DNA of 64,000 nucleotides from Hormiphora californensis. Lineage: Eukaryota; Ctenophora; Tentaculata; Cydippida; Pleurobrachiidae. The notes under the pieces are model-generated. The model was not told where the DNA came from. It did no database searches and saw nothing but the letters and a program-made list of their open reading frames with translations. The translations under genes and the position numbers were made by a program. Position 1 is the first letter of the stretch, and each line of letters begins with the position of its first letter. The DNA is taken from contig CM035362.1 of the NCBI GenBank assembly GCA_020137815.1, forward strand, positions 4,688,008 to 4,752,007, read 5' to 3'. Positions 48,567-59,348 of the stretch are shown piece by piece.

Positions 48567-49259
48567 CAGTGGTGGCCCCAGCCTGGGGTGGTGGGGGGGT
48601 GGCCACCCCCCCAAAACTTTTCAAACAGGTTTTGTTGGTGGTGGTAAAATAACTGCTTTAAAATGTGTTATAATTTGCGTTAATTGATCAAAATTTAAAA
48701 TTTTCCGGGGGCTTGTTTTCTCCCCCAAACCACCACACCGCACCAAGTGGCTGAAATTCGTTAAGAAATAAAAATTGTTCTGAATTGCTTAGAATTGATC
48801 AAAAACTAAACTTTTCCCGGGGACTTTGTTTCGCCCCTTACTACGCCCCCCACACCAGGGGCTGACAATCATTAAAGTTTTCTAAAAGGCTGAAACTTGC
48901 CCCACCAAGGGCTGAAAATCGATAAAATATGGTTCGAAATGCTTTAATTCAGTAAAATTTCCGGGGCTTCGCCCCTTGTGACTGAACCGTTGACAAAAAA
49001 GTTTTCTTAAAAGTGCTGAAATGTTTAAAAAAGTGGTCTAAATTGCTTATAAAAATTCATCAAACTAAAATTTTCGGGGGCCTCCGCCCCTAGCCCCCCA
49101 AGGGCTCTGCCCCTGGACCCGTTTGGGGCTGCGCCCCCAAACCCCCTGCCGCACTCCCTCGCGCCGTCTTCGCGGCACCTCGGTCGCTAGGTTTTGGAGT
49201 TGAAGTGTGGCCTTCGGCCACACCACCCCCCCAAAAAATCCGGGCTGGGGCCACCCCTG
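48567..49259. mobile_element. hAT-like nonautonomous element (693 bp)
   Basis: Terminal repeats CAGTGGTGGCCCCAGCCTGG and the complement of CCGGGCTGGGGCCACCCCTG. A perfect 8-bp target duplication AACTGATG lies at 48559-48566 and 49260-49267. The interior repeats phrases such as AAAATTTTCCGGGG plus CCCC-rich text and carries no transposase. Confidence 0.92.
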
Positions 49260-49429
49260 AACTGATGTGTGTAATTTCACTTTCGTGAGCCCTGACTCTT
49301 CTAGCTAGTCGTAGCGGCCCGTAGCTACTAGCTAAGCTCTTAGCTAGCGGCTGCGAGTTAGTAAGTGTTGATCAAAACAGAGTCTGGCACTGCTAGAAAA
49401 GTGTTGAGACTTTGTAAATATTTTTCTCT

Positions 49430-49770
49430 CACTCTCACTCTCCTCTCATCTCTCTCTCTCATCCCTCTCTCTCTCTCATCCACCCCCCTTCTCACTCTCT
49501 AATCGGTCTCCCTCTCTCTCTCTCCCTCCCCCTCTATCTCCTCCTCTCTCTCTCTCTCTCTCATTCTCTCCCCTCGTCTTTCTCTTTTTCCTTTCTTTTC
49601 CTTCCCTTCTCTCCATCTTCTTCCTCTCTCTTCCTCTCTCTCCGCCGTCGCTCTCTCACTTCGCCGGTCTTCGCGTAAACAGGGTAAATCTCTCTCTCTT
49701 TCTCTCTCTCTCTCTCATCGTCTCTCTCTCCTCTTCTCTCGTCCTCTCTCTCTCTCTTCTCTCCCTCTTC
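49430..49770. repeat. Impure CT satellite
   Basis: CT repeats with interruptions (CATC, GCCGTCGC). No coding support. Confidence 0.85.
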
Positions 49771-50303
49771 TGTGTCCTTTCCTTCAGTCGAGTTAACGTT
49801 AACAGTACATTATTAATTGTGTCTGCAATTGTGTGGTGCGTGTATTGTCTTCAATAGCTTTATTTGCGTGGCTTCTTCTAGCCCCAGCTACAGATGTGGT
49901 ACCTACGACACGTTGAACACATGAGACAAATTTGTTATGATAATGAATGATTGCCAATTCCAATGTAATACTGTACAACTTTAGTACACAACTAAACTGT
50001 GAACAGAGACACGTGCAGTTGCCTGTAAACCACAGCACTGAATACAGTTTTATAGTGCCGTGGTTCATGGGTTGAACCACATGTAATTACCACATGAATT
50101 CATTACATGTGGTTTGGGTTGAACCACAAGTGTAATGAATTGACTCTTTCAGCTCTGATCGGTTTACAGTTTGAGTTTCCAGTTTTGTATTCTGATTTCT
50201 AAATAAGTTTTGTATTCTAAACAGTGAACAACTTTAATATACCATGCTGGGTATCGCTGGCCGTTATATGGGGAACATTTATACCTCTTTTGGGCATCAT
50301 CAT

Positions 50304-50349
<46 letters not shown>

Positions 50350-50450
50350 GAGAGAGATACTAAGCGGGGAGAGAGCATAGATGATAGAGAGATATATACT
50401 TGCTCGCTAGATCTAGAGAAGTTTACGAGAGAGCTTCTCTCTCTGATCTA

Positions 50451-50504
<54 letters not shown>

Positions 50505-50520
50505 TTCTCTCTCTTTTTCT
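50304..50520. repeat. GA and CT satellites facing each other
   Basis: GA (50307-50358) and CT (50430-50520) tracts flank about 70 bp that itself contains CTCGCTAGATC / GATCTAGCTCGC. Together they form a large imperfect hairpin. Confidence 0.85.
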
Positions 50521-50885
50521 CCCTCAGTTGATATGTGTTATTGCTCTTTTCCCACCACAGGTGCCGTTTTTGTTTCTATTGTGTGTTTCTATTGTGTGTC
50601 TCTATTGTAACTGTTCCTTTATGCATCTTTTATGCTCCATGCATCTGCTGCATTTCTGATTCACATGTGCTCCCCCCCTATAGTCTATACATTTTGTTAC
50701 TTTTGAGTCGAGTCGCCTGAAACTGTAAAAGTGTGAAAAATTCAACTGCACACACACATGGATCCAGTTCTTCTTAGCACAGAACCAGATATGTACTACT
50801 GCTGAGTGCTGCAGTCCGACCCCAATTTACCGGGCACCCTGATTTACCGGGCGAAACCCTTCCCCCGAGCATCCCAGTAAATCGG

Positions 50886-51262
50886 GGTCAGCACACTCCA
50901 ACGTTAAAATTAAAATCAAAATTTGACGTTTTTTGTCATAACTCTGCCATTTCTTGGCAAAACTGATTCATTTTAGGCTTTTTGGAAAGAGGGCATCGAG
51001 CCCGTTTTGAAGAGCTCAAGAAACTTAAAATCGGCGCAAAGTGTGCGGCGTTAAGGCGAATAATGCGTGTGTTAAAATTTTAAAATTTTAACGCACACAT
51101 TTTGCACTGTAACGCCACGCACTTTGACCGGATTTCAAGTTTCTTAGGCTGTTCAGAACGGGCTCGATGCCCAACATGAAGCAATTTTGCCAAGAAATGG
51201 CAGAGTTATGACCAAAAACGTCAAATTTTAATTTTAATTTTAACGTTGGTGTGTGCTGACCC
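50886..51262. mobile_element. 377-bp near-complete inverted repeat
   Basis: Ends GGTCAGCACAC and GTGTGCTGACC. The arms match almost throughout, and the centre is a perfect GTTAAAATTTTAAAATTTTAAC. It abuts a pogo-like remnant on the left and lies about 50 bp upstream of the thioredoxin start codon. Confidence 0.8.
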
Positions 51263-51308
51263 TTAGTTTCACGGATAGTATCTCCTTATCTAGATAGAAA
51301 CACGTGAC

Positions 51309-53315
51309 ATGATTCGAATAAAGGATAGGGCACACTTCAAGAAAATCCTGACGACCATAAGGTGAGAACTATGCATATGTACTAAAATTAAATAATGTAT
51401 GTACTAGATAATGTACCGCGCCGTGTGTTTACCAATAATCGTTGACCAATGTATTACGGTGGCAGATTCCGGCCAACTGTTTTTTTAGTCAAGTGAAATA
51501 TTTTTGCTTGAAGTTTTATAAAAATTTTATTTCAAAATAAAAATAAACATGTCCTTAAAATTATTGGCCGGAATCTGCCACGCGAGTGGCAGATCTCGGC
51601 CAAGATTCTAAAAAAACCTTGGCCAGAATCTGCCAACCACGTGGCAGATTCCGGCCAACAAACTGAAACTTACTTATATCAAAGCGAAAACCGCTGTACC
51701 CGACTAATTTTGATACGCTGAATCACGTAAGCAACTTTTCCAATCCCTCAGAGGTCGGGAAAGTGTCCTAATTGAGCATAATAGGGTCTAATTGACCCCA
51801 CTTACAACTTTTCACCTGGAAACGATAGACGCTTATGTGAAGGCACTTTTCCGACTAATTTTGATAAGCTGAATCACGTAAGCTATTTTTCAAAGCCCCC
51901 CGAGGTCGGAAAAGTGCCCTAATTGAGCAATTAAGGCCAATTAGACCTAATTATACTTAATTAAGCCAAATTCCCGACCTCGGAGGGCTTGGAAAAGTTG
52001 CTTACGTGATTCAGCGTATCAAAATTAGTCGGAAAAGTGCCTTCACATAAGCGTCTATCGTTTCCAGGTGAAAAGTTGTAAGTGGGGTCAATTAGACCCT
52101 ATTATGCTCAATTAGGACACTTTCCCGACCTCTGAGGGATTGGAAAAGTTGCTTACGTGATTCAGCGTATCAAAATTAGTCGGGTACAGCGGTTTTCGCT
52201 TTGATATAAGTAAGTTTCAGTTTGTTGGCCGGAATCTGCCACGTGGTTGGCAGATTCTGGCCAAGGTTTTTTTTAGAATTTTGGCCGAGATCTGCCACTC
52301 GCGTGGCAGATTCCGGCCAATAATTTTAACGACATGTTTATTTTTATTTTGAAATAAAATTTTTATAAAACTTCAAACAAAAATATTTCACTTGATTGAA
52401 AAAACTCTTGGCCGGAATCTGCCACCGTAATGTATATCATTCATCAAAATACCCTAATTTCATAATATCTAACTGTGTTTATGTTTATAAAATTCTAATT
52501 GAATGTGCCCTAAACTATCCCTCTTCATTTGCAGTTTTGAACGAGTATTGATTGTAAAGTTTAGCAGTGACTGGTGCGGCCCGTGTAAGAGTATTGGTGG
52601 TTTCTATAACAAACTCGAGAAACGATTTCCAATGATCACTTTCGCTGTGGTAAATACAATTTGAGAGCTTCCCTTGCTCAACATGCAATGACAGGCCACT
52701 GATCTGAATCTTATTAAAATTAGAATGGGGTCAAGCTAATGCTCCGACAACCGCTCAACTGTTCTCAAGGCGCCCGTCCGGTGTAAAATCAAAAATAGCC
52801 CTCACTCAGGTTTTGTGAAATCTCGCATTACTCTACCTCGTGACGAGAGGCTTGAAGCAGAGATACCTAAAATCTATAAATATTTTCAGTGCGATGTGGA
52901 CATAGCTCCGATAGTAGCTGAAGATGAAGGTATCACATGTCTACCTACTATTGCTGGTAAGCCGTAAGGGGGAATTGGGCGTCGGCTATAAAGAATTGGG
53001 GGAAAAAGGGCATCGGAAGTCTCATAACAAGGGCTGTAGCTGTGATAAAGGCCGGGGAGAAGCATTATTTGTTACTGAAAGTGATCCCCTCCCCTACATC
53101 ATTTCAAATTACTCCTTCTACCAGGCTACATGATTTGTATCCCCGAGTATCATCCCCCTCCAATACTGTTAGTCACCCTCTGTAAAGTATTCCCCTTCCT
53201 CCTACCAGGCTACAAGGATGGAAAGAAGGACGACAGTTTCATGGGTTCCAGCAAGGAGAAACTCCTGGAATTCTGCGTGAAAATGTCCGAGACGGAGGGG
53301 ACCGTGAATGCGTAA
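51309..53315 (+). CDS. Thioredoxin
   Basis: Exons 51309-51361, 52535-52649, 52890-52956 and 53209-53315 give 113 residues, close to the usual 105-110. The redox centre is WCGPCK. It sits after the strand VLIVKFSSD. DVDIAP marks the next strand, and CLPTI supplies the cis-proline loop, so the fold elements are in order. It starts MIRIKDRAHFKKIL with no targeting peptide, so it is probably cytosolic. It would reduce protein disulfides with NADPH-thioredoxin reductase. The C-terminal region has one Cys (EFCVK), as in animal thioredoxins with extra cysteines. Intron 1 is filled by a near-1-kb palindrome. The start is the only ATG placed so that exon 1 joins in phase. Confidence 0.9.
51453..52431. 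mobile_element. 979-bp palindromic fold-back element in thioredoxin intron 1
   Basis: The outer ends are ATTACGGTGGCAGATTCCGG and its complement. The arms of about 480 bp match nearly perfectly, with the centre near 51940. Sub-motifs repeat within each arm, such as CGACTAATTTTGATACGCTG and GGCAGATTCCGGCCAA, so smaller fold-backs are nested inside. TTA/TAA flanks could be a TA target. Confidence 0.88.
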
Positions 53316-53888
53316 CAGATGTACACAATTTACACACTACAAGGTTAACACAGGTTAACGTCAGGTTATCATCATGTTTAATACAAGGCCGTTAACGTCA
53401 GGAAAACGTGAAATGTGGAGGGTTATATTTGGTATCACTATCACTGATATTCGTGAGGCAAGATCATAGGAGATCTATGAAAAAGATCTAGTTCTCCCAC
53501 CTGCGGATCAGAGACTATAAATGTAAAGCGTCATCCGTCCAATTCAGGGTCTTGCTCTTTGTGTATTCAATGTATAGGATGGGTAGAAAGACAATGCGGG
53601 TGGCTAGGCTCAGTGATGTTGATATATGTTCAAACCCTGTCAGGCCAATGCTCTGACCACACACAGTTCTCGTGCTCAAATTTGAGAGAAACGAAAATGG
53701 GTCAGGCCAATGCTCTGACAGTTCAAACCCTCCTTAACAATATTTGTGCCGTGAGAGAGAGAGGTCACAATGGAAGCTCAAAGCTGTCATAACAGTGGAC
53801 CAATTATCATTTGTTGTATTATTTGTTGTAATTTGATTGTTGGAAGATTGAGGAGGAGAAAAGAATTCACCCCTGTTATATATGTGTA

Positions 53889-54315
53889 CTGTAAAACTAG
53901 ATATTTTCGAGGCAATTAATTTTCGCGATTCGATCAAAATTTACTATTTTCGCGATTTTAATTTTCGCTAATCCCACTGCTACCCCCATTTCACGGTCCT
54001 AGTCTATTGTCTAATTACGCCAAGAGTGCAGTCATCATTGCCATGAGACACCAGACCTGCTTGGCGTAGACCAATGAAATGTGAGCATTTTCTCATTGCT
54101 GATTGGCTCTAAGAGATAGCCAATCAGGGATGAGACAGAAAAGGCTCACATCTCATTGGCTTACAACTCCTACTGAATCCCTTGCCACGTATAAGAGCAG
54201 TGGTCATTCTGTAAAAAATCGTCCAAAATATTTTCGCGGAATTAATTTTCGCGGATTTTCCAGCCAAAAATAAAGAGCGAAAATAAAAATCTCACGAAAA
54301 TTTCTAGTTTTACAG
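53889..54315. mobile_element. TA-flanked MITE (427 bp)
   Basis: Ends CTGTAAAACTAG and CTAGTTTTACAG with TA on both sides, typical of Tc1/mariner-type elements. The subterminal zones contain repeated TTTTCGCG. The middle has its own inverted repeat (TGAGCATTTTCTCATTGCTGA region). Confidence 0.82.
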
Positions 54316-54645
54316 TATGTGCCAATTGTTGACCAATGAATTGATTTCATCAACGTATTTGTTAATTGACTTCTTTAATTGTTTCACACCCCCTGCCATA
54401 CGGTTCTTACCAAGCTAAAAAGCAGTTATTTTAATACGGATAACAATTTGGTGAGAGATACAGTCACAAAAGCACAGCGCTATAAACCACCTATTTCAGC
54501 ACAAACACACAAACACACAAACAAACATTATAATAAATCCCAATACTGTTTAATATATTTATGTCGTTTAATTATACTAATAGTTCTGTCCCAGTCTAAT
54601 TTAAGCTGGAGCCAAGCATAATGTATGTTAATTTCTTGACCAATA

Positions 54646-55750
54646 TCAAGACCCAGTTTTTAATCTCTTTGAAGCATTCTCTTCACGTCCATCTACCTCT
54701 TGTTCTGGGCGTTTGTTATCTGTCTCCTTATCTGTCTCCTTATCTGTCTTATCTGTCTCCTTATCTGTCTTATCTATCTTGTCTGTCTTATTTGTCTTAT
54801 CTGTCTTGTCTGTCTCTTTGTCCGTTTCTTTGTTAGTTTGTCCATGATCTATTTGTCCGTTTTCACCCGATTTAGTTCCCTCCTCCTCCTTCTCACTCTC
54901 TCCAGCATTGGAATCCTCCTCCTCTCCAGACTCTTCCTCATCCTGGTCGGAACCATCACTACTGGACCCAATGTCCTCATTATCTGGTGGAATATGGTTA
55001 GTGTTTAGTGGTTGTAGTTAGTGTTTAGTGGCTGTCAGTAGTTAGTGTTTGGTTTAGTCTTGGAAATGTATGGACTGTAGCAGAAACAACAAGTCGATGA
55101 ATTATTGAAATAACAGATATTTATTCAGTGTGATCTGTCTGGCGCCGCGACCCGATCTGAGCGCACTGAGAATCAAATGGGGTATGGCGCCGCCATACAG
55201 AGTGTGAGCAGATTCAACAATTACCCAATAATTACCCAATTATGACCAAATAATTACCCAATAACTAGCTAATAATTACCCACTAATTACCCACCTTCCA
55301 GATTCTCACTCGCTCCAGCAGTTTCATCGGTACTGACTTTAACCACCTTGGCTTTACACTTAAAATCCTGGGAGGGGGGGTGGTTAAAACTTCAAGAGAT
55401 GTCAGATGTGACTGAAGTTTTATCGAGAATGGGGGAGGATTGTTTTGTTCAAACCCGGGGAGGGAGGGTCGAACAAGGCAAGGGGGAGGGGGGTAAAATG
55501 AAGTGTGGTGAAGTGTGAACACATGAACTCCGTTCACAAATTGCCCATTCTAAAGAATGTCTCTCAATATTCAATACCGTATCATCTTTCTTTTTGGATC
55601 GTCCCCGTGCTACCTACTGCATACCTTATCATCTGCTTCGTCGTAGAATCCTCCATAAAGAGAAGCAAAGAAAGGGTCATCCTCCCCCTTCTCCATAACC
55701 TCCTTCATCCTGCACCCCGCATTAGCTCGCCTTGATCTTGATGCAGCCAT
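54646..55750 (-). CDS. YL1/VPS72 N-terminal-like protein with acidic and TDK-repeat tail
   Basis: Exons 55625-55750, 55295-55367 and 54646-54983 give 178 residues. The start MAASRSRRANAGCRMKEVME, followed by EDDPFFASLYGGFYDEADD, matches the start of YL1 (VPS72), where a R-RR-AG-R helix and the F-YGGF-EE motif bind H2A.Z-H2B. An acidic stretch (SSSDGSDQDEEESGEEED) follows, then repeats of (E)TDK, and an end NASKRLKTGS. The YL1_C domain and basic middle found in full-length VPS72 are absent. It may be a short histone-chaperone-like paralogue, or a fragment of the true gene after rearrangement. All three exons join in phase with GT-AG borders. Confidence 0.68.
55135..55200. mobile_element. Short MITE family 2, minimal copy (66 bp)
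   Basis: Ends CTGTCTGGCGCCGCG and CGCCGCCATACAG. The flanks AGTGTGAT / AGTGTGAG match at 7 of 8 positions. It lies in an intron of the YL1-like gene. Confidence 0.82.
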
Positions 55751-55759
55751 TATGCGCTA

Positions 55760-56768
55760 TAGGAACAAGGTGTTTATGTTAGAGAAATATGAGATTCAAT
55801 TAGCTGGTGAGGACTGAGGCGCCTGAAAGGGGTGATCAATTCAAATTGATTGATGGTCTCAAACCCCCCGTGCGCGCGCCACAAAGCTGAAGAGGGTGGG
55901 AGCGCGAGGAGGGTCAGTTTGAAGACACCGCGCGTTACAACATAGTCCAGAAAAAGAACTTAGCTGCTACAATGATATTTGTTCATCGTGCCGATGAAGT
56001 CTTCAGAGGATAGAGTTCATCACAGACCTTTCATGCGAAAGAAAAAGTGGCAAGATCAGCTTTTGAATCTTAATATTTGGACCTTTCAAATTTCAAGCCT
56101 CCTTGTGCCCCAGGAAGTGTATTTTATGCATATTCAGGAAGGAGAGGGTGAGAGAGGGAAACTTTTTTCAACCCAAAGACAAGGGAAACTGGGTGAAAGT
56201 TGAAACAAGTTCATTGTTAGCTCGTGGCAGTTGCCCTGTATGTTACTATGTTCCCCGGCATATCGGGGTGCTCGGGGTCAAATACCTAGCTGGTTATTTT
56301 TTTCAACTTCGGGAACCGGGGGAAGATCTTCCCGGCCCAGTTCCCGGTAAATCGGGGTTCCGGTAAACTGGGACCCGGTAAATTAGGGTCTAACTGTATA
56401 CCATTGAAACCTCGCGACGGTTGTTTAACCAAATGCTGATTTCTAAACCCTGCTATTTGTAATTTGATCTTTTAGTTCGTGGGTGGTAAAGTTCAAATCT
56501 GGAAAAAAAGAATTTTGTGCTAGAGGTCTAAAACCTATCATAGAGATAGTTAACCAACGGTAGTCTAGGGGGGGGGGGGGGTCAGACTCCGGTCGGCGAG
56601 TGGGCGGGACGGGAGGGGGGTATTGGTCCGACTGAAGTACACCACTTGTCATCCATTTAAACTTTAAACCAAAATGAAAAGTATAGTCTACTGAATCAGT
56701 ATATAAGTAAGTATAATAGACCCTTTCAAAGACCCAGTAAAATGGAAATTATTGGTACACACTACACA
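55760..56768. other. Intergenic stretch containing a pogo-like remnant
   Basis: The piece at 56228-56396 has CAGTTG/TAACTG ends and repeated CCCGGTAAATCGGGG phrases like the element at 46377. No gene is seen. Confidence 0.5.
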
Positions 56769-58051
56769 TCACCGTATTCCAGAACAACATTCCTCGTGAA
56801 GATTTCTGGGTTTTCGGCTTGTAAATTTTTCCCCGCATATACTGCAAGGAAAAGGTTTCTCCCCAGTGTGTGTCATCATGTGCCGCTTCAAGTGACTCGT
56901 TTGGGTAAACGCCCTTCCACAGACCTCACATTTGAATCGACGCTCACCAGTATGAATCCTTTTGTGTCTTTTATAATTACTGATACGAGTAAAAGTCTTC
57001 TCACACACCTCACATTTAAAAGGTTTGATTCCACTATGTACCCGCTGGTGTAGATTCAGTTCCCTCCTTGTGTTGAAACTCATAGGACAAATATCACACT
57101 GGAACTCCTTTTTTGGGTGTGCATTTTCAATGTGCTCGTACAACTCTGATTTAGGTAGTCTGACTCCACAATTTTTGACACGGCATGAAGTAACAGTTTT
57201 TCTATGAACAAAGAATTGATGTTTATCTAAATTGTATTTCTGGAGAAAAGTTTTTCCACACCCCTTACATTCGTGTGGTTCGTATTCACTGTGACCCAAA
57301 TGGTGTTGAGTAAGATGCGAATCATACTTGAAAGCCATGGGACAAACATCACAGAAGTGTTTCCTATCAGGATGGTCGTCTCGAATGTGCTGATACAAGT
57401 CCTTATCTGATGACTTCCAAACTGAGCAACTCCTGATTTTACACTGGAATAGTTTAGCACGTTTGATACACAGGATCATCCTCGTAGGTTTTAGTCTGGT
57501 TTTAAAAGTAGCCGGATCTTTAGGAAGGGATTGTTGGGAAGGAACTCGTTGTCGCTGGGAAAGAGGTGGATTTGCAGTGGTTGACTCAATTTCTTCACTA
57601 GAATCCTGTTTATTGAATTTATCTCCACCAGTTTGGATCGGAACACCTGTAGGATAGATGTGATAATCATTATTGGAAACCAACAAGGCTTTATATATTA
57701 AACAATGATTTGATCAACTCTATCCACGTTAACTGTTGATAATGAAAATCTTTCTGATGAAAGGACTACTGAAGACTTGAAGATGTTGTAAAATCTTCTA
57801 GTCATTAGTAGTGCACAGTTCGAATACCACCTGTATAAACATCACGCACAAAACTCACCATGATCTGAGGAAACCACATGTGATGGAGCATCAGATATTG
57901 GGCAGGGAGTAAACATCACAGGTTTGATGTCACTTTCCACATATATTGGTTCAGTTTTCAGAAGGGGAGGAATTTCAAACTGTTTACCAGTTTTCGTAGC
58001 AGGTTCTTCTGAACTACCAGTTCTAGATTTACCAGGTTTTCTTTTTGCCAT
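56769..58051 (-). CDS. C2H2 zinc-finger protein A (356 residues)
   Basis: Exon 1 (57859-58051) codes MAKRKPGKSRTGSSEEP and a conserved module FEIPPLLKTEPIYVESDI..VMFTPCPISD. Exon 2 (56769-57646) joins at a phase-1 GT-AG intron and codes a Gln/Ser-rich linker and eight fingers. Fingers 1 and 4 have C-x4-C spacing with H-x4-H (CKIRSC, CRVKNC). Fingers 2, 3 and 5-7 are classical (CDVC, CKGC, CDIC, CEVC, CEVC). The last ends in Cys rather than the second His. HTGEKPF and HTGERRF linkers join the final three fingers, typical of DNA-binding arrays. A nuclear transcription factor is inferred; targets are unknown. It is a close paralogue of the gene at 62705-63872. Confidence 0.88.
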
Positions 58052-58290
58052 TATATATCCTGTATGAAAATGGGAAAGTTTTGTTTTTAACACTGTTTTA
58101 ATAATGTTAAAACAGTGTCCCTGTCTTACAATATCTTTTATCAAGATTGGTATCAAGAATAACTGCATTATGTTCCATAATGCTATGTTTCCCTGCTCAC
58201 CTTTATTTTCTAATGTGAAGGCGGGACAGATATTTTCGATCATTCATATTTCACTCAAATAGTATTTTGCTACTATGTAATAGAACAAAA

Positions 58291-58749
58291 GAGTGGACAG
58301 AATCAGAATTGAACAAGTTTGTTGGAGGCCGTAGAGATTAGTTCTACGAGCATTTTGAATTTTTGCCACTCAAAATCGACCCATCCATCACTGATATATT
58401 TTTGTTACTCTCGGGCAATTCCTGCTGGGTCAATATTTATCAAACAGGATAGAAAAAATCCTTGTGTTTTACTAACAACTTCTATAAACTTTTAATATGC
58501 TGAATTGCATTGCTCTGCTTCTGTGTTTGGGCATGTCAAACTCACTGTTTATATTCAGAATGTGTTAGTAAAACACGACGATTGTTTCTATCCTGTTTGT
58601 TAAATACTGATTAAACAGGAATTCACCGAGAGTAACAAAAATATATCAGTGATGGATGGGTCGATTTTGAGCCAGAAAAAGGCAAAACGCCCCTAAAACT
58701 AATCTCTACAACCTTCAACAAACTTGTCCAATTCTGATTCTGTCCACTC
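58291..58749. mobile_element. 459-bp inverted-repeat element
   Basis: Ends GAGTGGACAGAATCAGAATT and its complement, with arms of about 200 bp containing several mismatches and a centre near 58520. It lies between the zinc-finger genes A and B. Confidence 0.78.
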
Positions 58750-58958
58750 TCACTAAATTCACGCCACATCGCGGAATTGTGTGCCACACATTTTCTGAAA
58801 ACATGCTAGTAAAATGGTTTATGAAAGAGCAGGTTGTTGATGCCCTTCGCAACCTGAAACGGGACATTGTAGGCGTACTTGCAACACATGGTCACTATGT
58901 CCGTTACAGATTTTTAAACCACTATGCCTTTTTGCAAAAGGCATACGTGTGACGGTGT

Positions 58959-59165
58959 GCGGACTCTAGTGCTAAAATAACGAAAAGAGAACCCGGGATT
59001 TTTCCCGTTTGGCCGGAAACGAGAGTTTGATGTGCCTCTATACTCGTTTAGAAGTGTTAGGGCCGTTATTTAAGCACGAGGTTAGGGTTTAGGGTAAAGG
59101 TTAGGGTTAGATATAGAGTCCTCCTTGGGTTTAGATATATAGAGTCCATTAGCACTAGAGTCCGC
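58959..59165. mobile_element. 207-bp MITE with TTAGGG-like interior
   Basis: Ends GCGGACTCTAGTGCTAA and its perfect complement. The interior contains GGTTAGGGTTTAGGG and GGTTAGGGTTAG near 59080-59110 and two copies of TATAGAGTCC. Confidence 0.7.
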
Positions 59166-59348
59166 CTACCACGTGTCGGGCGGGGAGAAATGGAAAAAGA
59201 AACCGGAGAAAACAAATAAATGAATAGTAAATTAATTACAAAGAAACTATGTGTTCATTTAACATACATAATTTAACGACACCGTTCTCTGAAAAGTTAT
59301 TTTTGCAATTAAAATCAATTCATACAAAAAATGTCCATCGCTACTAAA

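Noticed and set aside
54700-55008. Plus-strand hydrophobic frame rich in Leu and Cys, resembling a membrane protein
   Set aside because: It is the complement of the acidic and TDK-repeat exon of the YL1-like gene.
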